A DNA stretch of 64,000 nt from Acidimicrobiales bacterium (GCA_029242745.1 JAQWTI010000006.1:1-64000), one strand, 5' to 3'; counted from the stretch's first letter, positions 16,749-26,150 are shown. The notes: generated by a model not told the origin, from the sequence alone. A program made the numbers and translations.

Positions 16749-18152
16749 TCAACCGAGCGGTCCTGACGGCAAAGTGCTTGTGTCAGCGAGTGCTAACGCT
16801 GCGATGTCTGGCGATGGTGCTACTCCAAAGATGTCTTCGGCTGCAGCGAGGATGGACAACAGTTCAACATCTCTTCCCTGCAGGCCAGAAAACTGCATAC
16901 CAACCGGGAGGCCCGTATCAGTAAAGCCTGCCGGCAACGAAGCCGAGGGGGCACCTGTCACCGTGATTCTTGAGCAGGACCGCATCCAAGTTGTGTAGTG
17001 GTTGAGGTGCACGCCGTCTATCTCCTCGACCCATTCCAGACCAACCGGGAATGGCGGCACCTGACTCGTAGCTGAAATCAGTGCGCTATAACGACCATTG
17101 GCGAAGAACCTCTGCCAAGAAGACTGAATTTGCCTTTCAATCGCCAGTGCCGCTGCTACCCGCTCAGGCTCCAAGGAAAGACCTAATCGGATCTCGTGGC
17201 GAGCCGTAGCTTTGACCCGGTCATCTTCGACAAGCGTCGGTCGTGCCAACGCTGCGTCGTGTGCTCGAAGATCTTCGAAACACCGGTCGGCATCGCTCAG
17301 ATCGGGACAGGCTTCCACTACATCCCAGCCGGCGTCAGACAGTAGATCGGCAGCTCGGAATGCAGCAGAGCGAATCAGTGGATCGAGAGGAAGGTCCCCA
17401 AGATCCACAGAGAAGGCCACACGCATCGGCAATGGCGCCGCCGCAAAAGCAATTTCGGAACCAATCATGGCACCCAACATCAGGCCCACATCAGCCACCG
17501 TCCGACCCATCGGTCCTAGGACGGCCTGACTGGCGCGGTGATTCAAATCCTGATTCCCAACAAGCGAACCCACCGTTGGACGAAAACCAACTACCCCATT
17601 GAATGAGGCTGGATTGCGCAGGGACCCACCAAGATCTGAACCGTCGGCCACGGAAACCGACCCGCAGGTCAGAGCGACGGCCGCACCGCCGCTTGAACCG
17701 CCAGCACTTCGGGTGGGGTCCCAAGGATTTCGAGTTAAGCCAAGTACTGGGTTAAACGTATGAGATCCCTTGCCGAACTCAGGAGTGTTGGTCTTACCAA
17801 TTGGCACCACTCCACACCTCCGAAGCTGCGTAATTATGGGGTCATCAACTGACGGTACGTTGTCAGCAAACACCGGGGAGCCGTAGGTGGTTCTGACTCC
17901 GGCTGTTGCACCCAGGTCTTTAAACGCAGTTACCAAGCCTCGCAAAGGTGCGTTCTCCATGAGCGATTGGTCATCATCGAGTCGCCCAGCCAACTCTTCA
18001 GCGGACTCCCAATGGGTGGTGGGAATAGCGTTGACCACGGGTTCGGTCATTTCCGCACGAACCCTGCAGTCGGCCAACAATTCTCGACACGACGCTTTCC
18101 CTGCCGCTAACAGAACCCTCTGGTCCGTTGCGGTTAGTCCAGCAAGGTCCAT
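16749..18152 (-). CDS. amidase signature family protein
   Basis: A 467-residue amidase-signature enzyme. The Ser-Ser-Lys triad is visible: Lys in AFKDLGATAGV near residue 92, the cis-Ser in AGGSSGGAAVAL near residue 152, and the nucleophile Ser in GSDLGGSLRNPA near residue 180. It should hydrolyse an amide in the cytoplasm. It is 43 bp after soxG on the same strand and 134 bp before the thioesterase gene. In this setting it might release an N-methylated amine or process an amide of the operon substrate; that is inference. No signal peptide is seen. Confidence 0.9.
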   Translation of the reverse strand: MDLAGLTATDQRVLLAAGKASCRELLADCRVRAEMTEPVVNAIPTTHWESAEELAGRLDDDQSLMENAPLRGLVTAFKDLGATAGVRTTYGSPVFADNVPSVDDPIITQLRRCGVVPIGKTNTPEFGKGSHTFNPVLGLTRNPWDPTRSAGGSSGGAAVALTCGSVSVADGSDLGGSLRNPASFNGVVGFRPTVGSLVGNQDLNHRASQAVLGPMGRTVADVGLMLGAMIGSEIAFAAAPLPMRVAFSVDLGDLPLDPLIRSAAFRAADLLSDAGWDVVEACPDLSDADRCFEDLRAHDAALARPTLVEDDRVKATARHEIRLGLSLEPERVAAALAIERQIQSSWQRFFANGRYSALISATSQVPPFPVGLEWVEEIDGVHLNHYTTWMRSCSRITVTGAPSASLPAGFTDTGLPVGMQFSGLQGRDVELLSILAAAEDIFGVAPSPDIAALALADTSTLPSGPLG

Positions 18153-18195
18153 CGTTGCGGAAGCGTAGATTGCAATTGTTCAGTTGGTCGTGCAC

Positions 18196-18810
18196 TCAAT
18201 GTCGATGTAGTTCCCAGCCGCCAGGAATGAGCAGCCCAAACTCTACGCAAGCATCGGCTATCGCTGTAAATAAGAATTTTCCAAATGATCGTTCACAACT
18301 GATGAGATACGACGGTTCTCCATTTTGGTCATTACGCACCCAGTCACAGCTCACGCCACCGAGCGACCCGCTGAACACAGCACCGTCAGGAGTCAACTCG
18401 TCACACAGGTCAAGATTGCAGATCTTGCTCAATGCCGGTACCGCGTTTGAGCCAGAAATGCGGAGCATGGCCCGTCCGTGGGTGATGTCGATGACGGTCA
18501 CGAAGCCCTCAGTCGGCACCAAGTCGGTGATGGCATCAGTCCGGCCTGAGTCTGCATAGATCGTCCACTCGTCGGGACGGGTGCCGCACACCAGATCACC
18601 TTCGCTGGTGCGAGTGCTGCTCCCGTAAGGCACGGCCAAGACGGCCGCTGCAGCCGTAGTTTGGCCAGCTCGGATTTGGATCTTTGTGCTGTCGTATGCA
18701 TCAGCGAGAATTACGTTCCCGTCAGGGGCACTCAACGGGCCGACGTCAATTGGACTATGCATCGGGATCTCAGACACGTTGGCGAGCTCCTTCATGATCG
18801 ACGTGGGCAT
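18196..18810 (-). CDS. soxG: sarcosine oxidase gamma subunit
   Basis: About 204 residues with the YgfZ/GcvT-like fold of the gamma subunit of heterotetrameric sarcosine oxidase. The segment LVCGTRPDEWTIYA near residue 70 and the ITHGRAMLRISG stretch near residue 105 match the pattern of this family (a strand then G.RA.+R.SG). The exact start is unclear; in-frame ATGs at 18846, 18810 and 18795 all overlap the end of soxA, and none has a strong ribosome site. The subunit stabilises the complex that converts sarcosine to glycine with transfer of the methyl carbon to tetrahydrofolate. The order B-D-A-G matches known sox operons. Confidence 0.85.
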   Translation of the reverse strand: MPTSIMKELANVSEIPMHSPIDVGPLSAPDGNVILADAYDSTKIQIRAGQTTAAAAVLAVPYGSSTRTSEGDLVCGTRPDEWTIYADSGRTDAITDLVPTEGFVTVIDITHGRAMLRISGSNAVPALSKICNLDLCDELTPDGAVFSGSLGGVSCDWVRNDQNGEPSYLISCERSFGKFLFTAIADACVEFGLLIPGGWELHRH

Positions 18811-21622
18811 GGTGTTCTTGCACCACAGCCTTGATGCGCCGGCCATCGGCGAGTAGCACCGTAATCACTGAGCCAGCCATGGACAGGGAAGGATCGACCT
18901 GCCCGAGGCAGATCGATCGACCTAAGGTCGGCGACATTCGACTAGAGGTGATGCGACCCAAAATCGTGTTCGAGTCGCCGTCTACGATCTGGGCTGCCTC
19001 TTCAGGAACTATCGAGCCATCAACAGTCTGAATGCCGACCAGAATCGGGAGGTCCTCCCTGGAGTAGGCATGCTTCAGTTCGGGCAGACCGAGTGTGTCG
19101 GACTTATCTAGCTTCACAAGGCCTCCTAGGCCCGCTGTGGGAGCCTTGCTAAGGCCATCAGTGTCCTGACCAACGATGTAGTGGCCCTTTTCGAGGCGAA
19201 GAATCCTCTGGGCCTCGACACCGAATGGAGCACAGCCCAAGTCGGCTCCAGTCTCCAACAGGGCCTCCCATACGTGGAGTGCATATCCAGACGGCACGTG
19301 GATCTCGTATGAAAGTTCTCCAGTGAAGCCGATACGCCAGATGATGCAGCCGTCCACACCAGCCACCGTGCCCTGCCGTACGCTGAAGTACGGAAAGGCA
19401 TCGGGACCCAGGTCGACACCTTCTATGAGACGGTCGAGCAGGACTCGGCTGTTGGGTCCAGCCACGTTGATGCTGGTCAGCCCACCGGTGACAGCGGTGA
19501 CATGCACATCCCACTCCGGGTGGGCCGTCTGCAACCAGTCTTCGAGCATCTCCCAGATAGCACCTGCCCCACTGGAGGTTGTGGTCATGAGCCAATGGTT
19601 CTCGCCGAGGCGACCGGTTACGCCATCGTCGGAAACGACCCCATCTTCGGCAACCATCGCACCGTAGCGGACCCGGCCAATATCGAGTTTCTGCCACTTG
19701 TTGACGTACACGAGTTCCAGGAGTTTCGGCACGTCGGTGCCACGAAGGTCCAACTTTCCGAGGGGGGTCACGTCTATCAGTCCGACATTGTTCCGGACGT
19801 TGGCCGCCTCGGCCATTGCGTCACCATATTGGTCTGGACGCACCCATTGACCGGCAAGGAGTGGCGTCGACCCGTGCGCCTCGTGCCAGTCCTGTATGGC
19901 CGAACGACGCACCGGCTCGAGGATCCGCCCTGCAAGGGCACCCAACGAGATCGGCGAGTACGGTGGGCGCCATACGGTGGTCCCGATGTCGGCCATCTCC
20001 ACTCCGTTGGCCTCGGCAAGCACTGAGGCTGCGTTGACGGTCTCCAACTTGCCTTGAGCTGGGCCCATAGTCACGGTCGTATACCGCTTCATCAGCTCTA
20101 TGGAGTCGAAGCCTTCTTTCGAGGCCTGTATGAGATCTTTGGATGAGACATCCTCAGAGAAATCAACCATGCCGTGGGTGGAGCTCCGATAGCACTCGGG
20201 GTGCGGCTCCCTAGCCAAGGGGGTGCGCGTGTCCCCAGTCTCGACAGGCTTGTCCCAGGTCGGCGCTGCGGCCCGTGCCGTCTGAGTGATCCGGTCATGA
20301 CGCCGGCGGAGTGCCCGGTTTGCGGCCAACTCGCCGGTTGCCCAGCCGTGGGCCTCCAACTCACTGGTCGATCCGTCACCAGCGATGCCGCCGGTAGCCA
20401 AGATATTGCTTGGCAACGAGTTCGAGAAGTACCGAGCCGCAGTGGCGTCATAGACCGGCCGGTCACCTCCCATATTAAGCAGAGAAGTCGGAGCGGTCCA
20501 GCCGGTTGCTGTAACAACCGTGTCAGCACTCAGTGTTCGACCGTCGGAGGTCTCGACCTTCGTTACTCGGCTCTTGCCTTGGACTGCGACGATGCTCTGG
20601 CCCTTTCGAACGTCCAACACGGCCACGATCTCCACTCCGGCGCGTTCAAGGTCGACGACGGCGTCATCGCCCTCCTCATTAGCGGTCATGACGACGGCCT
20701 TGGTGCCTGGCTTGACACCGAACAGGTTGATCAGTCGACGGACTCCTCCAGCCAGCAAGACCCCCGGGATATCATTACCGGCGAAGACGTAGGGGCGTTC
20801 GATCAGCCCTGGGGCTACTACCAACACGCCGGCACGAGCCTTCACCAGCCGCTCGGGAGCAATAGTGTGGCTTCGCTGGTTCACGGCGATCCAGTTGTGG
20901 TCGTAGCGTCCAGTGACCGTCGAGTCGACCAGAACTTCGATGTTCGCATTCTCGTCGCATGCGGCAGCCAACTCTGCGGCCCTAGCCCGCTGAAAGCCAT
21001 CACCCCACCGGAGATGACCGCCCAACTCGGTGTAGTGCTCGACGAGCAGAACCGAGGCGCCAGCTGCAGCAGAAGCCAACGCCGCAGCCATTCCGGCCGG
21101 TCCACCACCTGCCACAAGCACATCTGGATGGGCGTACCGCTTGTCGTAGGCGCCGTGGGTACTAGACCTCCAGTGGATCTCACCACCGGGAGCGAACTTC
21201 TGGAGGACTTTCTGGTAAAGCGGCCACATAAATTGCGGTCGCATAAACGTTTTGTAATAGAAACCGGGCGAAAGAAAACGTCCCACCAGCTGGTTGGAGG
21301 CCGCCAAATCAAACTTCAGGCTTGGCCAGACATTCTGACTAGAAATTTCCATGCCGTCTAAAAGCTTCCGGCTGCCGGCTCGTACATTGGGCTCGTCACC
21401 GACCTGCAAGAAAAGGTTTGGGTCCCAATGGTCGGCCGTCATGATGCCCCGTCTGCGGTGATACTTCATGGAACGACTAAAGACATCAATCCCGTTTGCT
21501 GCGATGGCCGAAGCTATCGTGTCGCCCTCGAATCCTGTCATGGCCTTACCGTTCCAAGTAAATGCCAAGCTAACGGACCGGTTGATCACCTCTCCGGGCT
21601 GCACAGCGAGTCGGTTCGTCAT
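18770..21622 (-). CDS. soxA: sarcosine oxidase alpha subunit
   Basis: The 950-residue alpha subunit. An N-terminal 2Fe-2S-fold domain (FEGDTIASAIAANG near residue 28, then SMKYHRRRG) is followed by a dinucleotide-binding domain with VAGGGPAGMAAA near residue 177. A C-terminal GcvT-like folate-binding half starts near residue 560 (PVRRSAIQDWHEAHG). In this family alpha carries NAD and the folate site where formaldehyde from sarcosine becomes 5,10-methylene-tetrahydrofolate. ATG at 21622 is chosen: AGGAGG lies just upstream, and it overlaps the soxD stop (ATGA). Length and order are normal for the family. Confidence 0.93.
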   Translation of the reverse strand: MTNRLAVQPGEVINRSVSLAFTWNGKAMTGFEGDTIASAIAANGIDVFSRSMKYHRRRGIMTADHWDPNLFLQVGDEPNVRAGSRKLLDGMEISSQNVWPSLKFDLAASNQLVGRFLSPGFYYKTFMRPQFMWPLYQKVLQKFAPGGEIHWRSSTHGAYDKRYAHPDVLVAGGGPAGMAAALASAAAGASVLLVEHYTELGGHLRWGDGFQRARAAELAAACDENANIEVLVDSTVTGRYDHNWIAVNQRSHTIAPERLVKARAGVLVVAPGLIERPYVFAGNDIPGVLLAGGVRRLINLFGVKPGTKAVVMTANEEGDDAVVDLERAGVEIVAVLDVRKGQSIVAVQGKSRVTKVETSDGRTLSADTVVTATGWTAPTSLLNMGGDRPVYDATAARYFSNSLPSNILATGGIAGDGSTSELEAHGWATGELAANRALRRRHDRITQTARAAAPTWDKPVETGDTRTPLAREPHPECYRSSTHGMVDFSEDVSSKDLIQASKEGFDSIELMKRYTTVTMGPAQGKLETVNAASVLAEANGVEMADIGTTVWRPPYSPISLGALAGRILEPVRRSAIQDWHEAHGSTPLLAGQWVRPDQYGDAMAEAANVRNNVGLIDVTPLGKLDLRGTDVPKLLELVYVNKWQKLDIGRVRYGAMVAEDGVVSDDGVTGRLGENHWLMTTTSSGAGAIWEMLEDWLQTAHPEWDVHVTAVTGGLTSINVAGPNSRVLLDRLIEGVDLGPDAFPYFSVRQGTVAGVDGCIIWRIGFTGELSYEIHVPSGYALHVWEALLETGADLGCAPFGVEAQRILRLEKGHYIVGQDTDGLSKAPTAGLGGLVKLDKSDTLGLPELKHAYSREDLPILVGIQTVDGSIVPEEAAQIVDGDSNTILGRITSSRMSPTLGRSICLGQVDPSLSMAGSVITVLLADGRRIKAVVQEHHAHVDHEGARQRV

Positions 21623-21867
21623 GAGGCCTCCTGACCGCGTATCTCGTTCGTCGAGGTATTGCGCTCGATAGTGAAGTACCTGCGACAACCACTGCGGCAG
21701 TACCAAGTTTCCGTGACCCAGCCGGCCGGGTTGCTCCTTATATAGAGATACTCACGCCACTCTCTCAGGGAGCATGTAGCAGGGTCAGGCCGAGAGATGA
21801 CCTCACCAGCCGGTCGAAGGTCACCTGAGTTCCGGGGACCACAGTTAGGGCAGGGAACGACGATCAT
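21619..21867 (-). CDS. soxD: sarcosine oxidase delta subunit
   Basis: An 82-residue zinc-binding delta subunit. Cys6 and Cys9 (PCPNCG) form the first half of the zinc site. The C-terminal half reads WYCRSGCRRYF with Cys57 and Cys61. In characterised enzymes the ligand set is three cysteines and one histidine in an HxxxC arrangement; here the histidine position is Cys57, giving a predicted all-cysteine site. The start overlaps the soxB stop by one base (TGATG) and its own stop overlaps soxA by 4 bp, showing tight coupling. Identification rests on size, motif and position. Confidence 0.93.
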   Translation of the reverse strand: MIVVPCPNCGPRNSGDLRPAGEVISRPDPATCSLREWREYLYIRSNPAGWVTETWYCRSGCRRYFTIERNTSTNEIRGQEAS

Positions 21868-23156
21868 CAGTGACCCACCGCCGCTGCGCCCTTTTCACCA
21901 ACAAGGTCACCCTCGGTAAACCGTTCAATACCAAAGGCTGCGATCAGGTCTGCGTTGCGCCCAGTAGCAATTGTCTCAGCCATAGTCTCACCTGCTACGG
22001 GACCCGCCTTGAAGCCGTATGTTCCCCAGCCAACATCCACTAGATACCCCTCGACGGGCGTGTTGCCCATGACAGGGGAGTAATCCGGAGTCATGTCACA
22101 CAGTCCTGACCACTGGCGCAACAGTCGCATTTTTGAAATGCCCGGCATGAGCTCGAGAACATGGCCAGCCAGCTCTTCAGTGAACTCAAGGGTTCCGTTC
22201 ACTCGGTAGGTGCCCACGGGATCAACAGAGGCACCGAATACAAGTTCCCCACGATCAGTCTGGCTGACATAGACGTGTAACGACCCGGACACCACCACAG
22301 TGGGTAGAAAGACCTTGCAGGGCTCAGTAACCGCTGCCTGCAACGGATGGGTGGTGATGGGGAGGGGCACTCCTGCCATATTAGAAATGAGAGACGCCCA
22401 GCCCGCCGTGCAGTTCACAACTACAGGAGCGCTAATGTCACCTCGGCTGGTTTTAACGCCGGTGACCCTGCCGCCGACACCTTTGCCGCCCGGACCGGCA
22501 CCGCCCTCGACGACGATATCCAGGACCTCAGTCTCCTGAAGAATGTGGACATCATGAACGTCAGCTCCTCGGGCGTACCCCCATACCACAGCGTCGTGAC
22601 GAACAATGCCACCCGGAGGATGATGCAACGCACCCAGAATTGGATAACGGGTGTTTGGCGAGACATCGAGGCTGGGCGCCTGCTTCTTGACTTCCTGCGC
22701 ATCGATGACACTCGAATCGATACCCTGGAGTTTGTTGACCTCGGCACGCCAATGCATAGTTCGAAGTGCTGCATCAGTGTGTGCCAGCGTGAGGTGGCCG
22801 CGCCTGGAAAACATGACGTTCAAGTTCAGATCGGTGGCCATGGTGTTGTACAAGGAGAGCGACCGATCGTAAAACGCCACACCCTCCGGTGTTAGGTAGT
22901 TAGACCGAACAATTGCCGTGTTGCGGCCTGAACCGCCACCACCGATATAGCCCTTGTCGACGACGGCGACATTAGTAATGCCATGGTTCTCGGCAAGGTA
23001 GTAGGCGGTAGCGAGGCCGTGGAGACCACCACCGATGATCACCACGTCGTAAGCCGCGCGCATCTCTGGGCGGCGCCACATTCGGGGCCAGTCGCCCCGG
23101 GTCAGGCCATGCTTTAGCAGCGCTCCTGCGGAGTACTTTGGAGGTCGGTTATTCAT
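21867..23156 (-). CDS. soxB: sarcosine oxidase beta subunit
   Basis: A 429-residue FAD-dependent amine oxidase subunit that carries the sarcosine-oxidising active site. The FAD motif VIIGGGLHGLATAYYLAE starts near residue 39. GGIVRHDAVVWGYARGA carries the His (about residue 187) that covalently binds FMN in characterised heterotetrameric sarcosine oxidases. A frame extension of 14 codons upstream exists, but ATG at 23156 is preferred because it overlaps the Rieske gene stop (ATGA). Dimethylglycine dehydrogenases share this fold, but the presence of D, A and G in order makes sarcosine oxidase the best call. Confidence 0.93.
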   Translation of the reverse strand: MNNRPPKYSAGALLKHGLTRGDWPRMWRRPEMRAAYDVVIIGGGLHGLATAYYLAENHGITNVAVVDKGYIGGGGSGRNTAIVRSNYLTPEGVAFYDRSLSLYNTMATDLNLNVMFSRRGHLTLAHTDAALRTMHWRAEVNKLQGIDSSVIDAQEVKKQAPSLDVSPNTRYPILGALHHPPGGIVRHDAVVWGYARGADVHDVHILQETEVLDIVVEGGAGPGGKGVGGRVTGVKTSRGDISAPVVVNCTAGWASLISNMAGVPLPITTHPLQAAVTEPCKVFLPTVVVSGSLHVYVSQTDRGELVFGASVDPVGTYRVNGTLEFTEELAGHVLELMPGISKMRLLRQWSGLCDMTPDYSPVMGNTPVEGYLVDVGWGTYGFKAGPVAGETMAETIATGRNADLIAAFGIERFTEGDLVGEKGAAAVGH

Positions 23157-24433
23157 GGACGAACAGTCCCTTCGCCTGTAGGTGTGTGCGCATGCCACGG
23201 CAGTGGGTTGACCCCGTTGCCGTGGATAGGTAGGTCGTCGGATTCATCGCCGGTTGGGATCTGGCTGGACCCAGTGAAGCGGTCTGCGAGCATGTTGTGG
23301 AACCGGTGGAGGGGCTCCTCAAATCGAGGAGAGAGGCGACCGGGCGTGTAGCCCCCTGTCGCTAGCCCTGCTTGTCCCCGTTGAACAATTCCAATGTCTT
23401 CATGATTTATATCTAACCAGAAATCCCTCGTGGCGAGAAAGTCACCGTCGTCCACCTCGGGGGCAGCCGGAGGTAACAGCCATGTGCAGATCTCGCGAGT
23501 GGAACCAGCATCGATGGGGTCTAACCGCATCACGAAGACATGGTTGGGGAGCACGCTGAGTAGCACGTTGGGAAACAGAGCAATGAACCGGCCGCTGGCC
23601 AGATCAGACTCGTTGAGACCTTCGGCGGGCGGCATAGTCGACCAGTCTCCGCGTTCATCTGCGGAGATAGGTGTAGTGGTTTGGCCGCAATACATGCCGT
23701 TTCCCTGATAGCGATAGTGGTCCTCAACTCGGGAGACCTTAGACAACTCGGGATGTATCCAACGGAGATGGTAATACTCCTGAAAGTTCTCGCTGATGAG
23801 TTTCCAGTTGGCATTAATTGTGATGCTTTGCGTGAGTTGGCTCCGCCAGTCCGCCAGCCCGTAGCCCGCTAGTCGCCCATCAAGATCGCCGAACCACTCC
23901 GCCACTGGTGGTGGCTCGTCCGAAAGGCAAATCAGGACAAAGCATTGCCAGGTAGTCACGCACACCGGGTGCAGGCCATAATCAGAGGGATCAAAGCCGT
24001 CCACTCCTGCGTCGGCGAATAGAGGTGTGGCAACGAGAAGGCCATCGAGATCGTAAGTCCAACGATGATAAGGACATCGAATGGTGCTTCCCAGTGTGCA
24101 ATCGCTATCGAGAAGTTGTGTGCCCCGGTGCCGACAGGCGTTCCTGAAGCCGCGAAGTTCACCATTAGCGTTGCGAGTCAGGATGATTGACTGGCCCGCC
24201 ACAGAGCGCACGATGGTGCTCCCCGGTGCGTCCAATTCGTCGTGAAGACCGACGCAAACCCACGAGGTTCCGAACACGCGGAGTTTCTCTTCGTTGAAGA
24301 AAGCTTCATCGACGTAACACGCTGCGGGTAGCGCATTTGCTTGCAGGATGGGCCGCCGGGTGCCAGTCCACGCTGCCTCTGACACCCAACGCGAATCTGA
24401 GGCTTGGTCCAATACTTCAGTGGGACTAGTCAT
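23153..24433 (-). CDS. Rieske non-heme iron oxygenase alpha subunit, betaine/carnitine-type
   Basis: A 426-residue oxygenase component. The Rieske cluster ligands are Cys100-x-His102 and Cys120-x2-His123. The catalytic domain shows ENFQEYYHLRWIHPEL with His222 and His227, and a late Asp in LDINHEDIG, giving the usual two-His-one-carboxylate iron site. The architecture fits GbcA-like glycine betaine or stachydrine demethylases and carnitine monooxygenases, which remove or oxidise a methyl group with O2. No reductase (GbcB type) is next to it. It leads the sox operon by ATGA overlap and is divergent from a LysR gene. The substrate is inferred from the sox neighbours. Confidence 0.87.
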   Translation of the reverse strand: MTSPTEVLDQASDSRWVSEAAWTGTRRPILQANALPAACYVDEAFFNEEKLRVFGTSWVCVGLHDELDAPGSTIVRSVAGQSIILTRNANGELRGFRNACRHRGTQLLDSDCTLGSTIRCPYHRWTYDLDGLLVATPLFADAGVDGFDPSDYGLHPVCVTTWQCFVLICLSDEPPPVAEWFGDLDGRLAGYGLADWRSQLTQSITINANWKLISENFQEYYHLRWIHPELSKVSRVEDHYRYQGNGMYCGQTTTPISADERGDWSTMPPAEGLNESDLASGRFIALFPNVLLSVLPNHVFVMRLDPIDAGSTREICTWLLPPAAPEVDDGDFLATRDFWLDINHEDIGIVQRGQAGLATGGYTPGRLSPRFEEPLHRFHNMLADRFTGSSQIPTGDESDDLPIHGNGVNPLPWHAHTPTGEGTVRP

Positions 24434-24509
24434 GCAGAGGGATCCACCACCTAGGCAACCGCATTACCCGAACTTGCGTGCGAACGGTAGGCGCGTCTTG
24501 AGTCCCTGT

Positions 24510-24525
24510 AAATAACCGGTAATCT
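24510..24525. promoter_or_regulatory. near-palindrome between Rieske operon and LysR gene
   Basis: A dyad centred on ACCGGT (ATAACCGGTAAT at 24512-24523) lies in the spacer between the oppositely directed Rieske and LysR genes. Two flanking positions break the symmetry. LysR regulators commonly bind a T-N11-A dyad in such a divergent spacer, so it is a candidate operator. No experimental support. Confidence 0.35.
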
Positions 24526-24585
24526 CATAGGGATATGAATCAGATTAATACCTTCTTATCTCACGCGAAAAGTACGCCTTACTGG

Positions 24586-25482
24586 ATGAATGACCTTCCC
24601 TCGATACAAGGCCTGAACACATTCGCAATCGTGGCTCGCCACCCGACCTTCTCTGGGGCCGCAGACGAGTTGGAGATCGGACAATCGGCAGTCAGCCATG
24701 CGATTCGGCAACTGGAACGCTGGTTTGGTTGTGCTCTGTTCGACCGGGACCATCGGGGAATCCGCCTCACGGCAGAGGGACGAATTCTTGCGGATGGGGT
24801 TGGTGCGGGACTAACCCGAGTGCACCAAGCGGTACGGGACGTCCAGAATCTTCATGACCATGCAAGCGAGACGGTAACGATCTCCGTATCCACTGCTACG
24901 GCTAGTAACTGGTTGATCCCAAAGTTGGCTCGCTTTAAAGCGGACTACCCCGAAATCGACGTGCGATGCGTCACGACTGATTCGGATCGGAACTTCGAAA
25001 CTGACTCCGTAGATCTTTTCGTACCAGTTGGGCGAGCCCGGTGGCCCGGATGCAGACGGTGGGCACTGACAGATGAAACCGTTTATCCAGTTTGCAGCCC
25101 GGCCTACGCCGCGTCGGTGGGGGAGACTCCGTGGTCCCTGGACGTGCTCCTCGACGCCACACTGCTCACTCTGCAGGAACGCCACCGTTCTCGGATGCGC
25201 TGGTCTGAGTGGTTCATGGCCGTCGGAGCACCTGCACCTGATGGCACCGGACTCGGCATCAGTAACGACTACTCCGTACTGCTACATGCAGCCATTGAAG
25301 GCCAAGGAGTCGGGCTGGGCTGGCATCATCTGGTTACCGAATTAGTCCGACAGGGCCGACTCATTCGACCGGTGGCCGAGTCAGTCACAACCGCTGAGCC
25401 GCTGTGGCTTAATGCGCCACCGGGGCGGATTTTAACCTCCGCTACCGAAGTCTTACGGGACTGGTTGCTCGCCGGTTCCTGA
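24586..25482 (+). CDS. LysR family transcriptional regulator (GcvA-like)
   Basis: A 298-residue LysR-type regulator. The N-terminal winged helix-turn-helix reads LNTFAIVARHPTFSGAADELEIGQSAVSHAIRQLE-like over residues 8-42 (shown here in part), with the usual FDRDHRGIRLT wing. A ligand-binding domain follows. ATG at 24586 gives the standard start spacing; an earlier ATG at 24535 adds 17 residues. It is divergent from the Rieske-sox operon and so probably senses a methylated amine or a pathway intermediate and controls that operon, as GbdR/GcvA-type regulators do. That role is inference. Confidence 0.87.
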   Translation: MNDLPSIQGLNTFAIVARHPTFSGAADELEIGQSAVSHAIRQLERWFGCALFDRDHRGIRLTAEGRILADGVGAGLTRVHQAVRDVQNLHDHASETVTISVSTATASNWLIPKLARFKADYPEIDVRCVTTDSDRNFETDSVDLFVPVGRARWPGCRRWALTDETVYPVCSPAYAASVGETPWSLDVLLDATLLTLQERHRSRMRWSEWFMAVGAPAPDGTGLGISNDYSVLLHAAIEGQGVGLGWHHLVTELVRQGRLIRPVAESVTTAEPLWLNAPPGRILTSATEVLRDWLLAGS

Positions 25483-25506
25483 CACCCCTGCTCTATGGTG
25501 GGCGAC

Positions 25507-26130
25507 ATGACGAAATTGCATGTTGTGGACCACCCACTAGTGGCACACAAGTTGACGCAGATGAGACGGGTCGAGACTCCGAGTGCGCAGTTCCGGCAAC
25601 TCTTAACCGAGATAAGTCTCCTACTCACTTACGAAGTCACGCGCGACCTTGCGCTGAAGAAGGTTCGGATAACCACGCCTCTCACCGAGTCTGAACAACC
25701 AGAACTGGTGGAGGAGCCAGTGGTGGTTTCAATCTTGCGGGCCGGAAACGGCCTTCTCGATGGCGTGCTCCAGGTCATACCGTCTGCGCGAGTGGGTCAT
25801 ATTGGCCTATACCGCGACCACGACACTCTCGAGGCCGTCGAGTACTACTGCAAATTTCCCTCACTCAACGGTCAAACAGTAATTGTGGTCGACCCGATGT
25901 TGGCCACCGGGAACTCTGCGGCGGCGGCCCTCGATCGAGTTAAAGTCGACCGCCCAGGCACCGTCAGGTACTTGTGTTTACTTGCAGCGCCTGAAGGCGT
26001 TGCGGCCCTTCAGAGCGCGCACCCTGACGTGGCAATCTGGACGGCAGCCGTAGATGAGCGCCTCAACGAAGTGGGCTACATCGTTCCTGGACTCGGTGAT
26101 GCTGGCGATCGCATCTTCGGAACAACCTGA
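25507..26130 (+). CDS. upp: uracil phosphoribosyltransferase
   Basis: A 207-residue enzyme that makes UMP from uracil and PRPP in the cytoplasm for pyrimidine salvage. The PRPP-binding segment [13 protein letters not shown] is near residue 125 (usual form DPMLATGGSA). Further family marks are [12 protein letters not shown] near residue 75, AAPEGVAAL near residue 159 and the C-terminal [13 protein letters not shown] at 25507 starts in the typical [12 protein letters not shown] sequence; a second ATG at 25495 adds four residues. It is followed 20 bp later by the polysaccharide deacetylase gene on the same strand. Confidence 0.95.
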   Translation: MTKLHVVDHPLVAHKLTQMRRVETPSAQFRQLLTEISLLLTYEVTRDLALKKVRITTPLTESEQPELVEEPVVVSILRAGNGLLDGVLQVIPSARVGHIGLYRDHDTLEAVEYYCKFPSLNGQTVIVVDPMLATGNSAAAALDRVKVDRPGTVRYLCLLAAPEGVAALQSAHPDVAIWTAAVDERLNEVGYIVPGLGDAGDRIFGTT

Positions 26131-26150
26131 GTCGGTCGAGCCGCGAGCTC

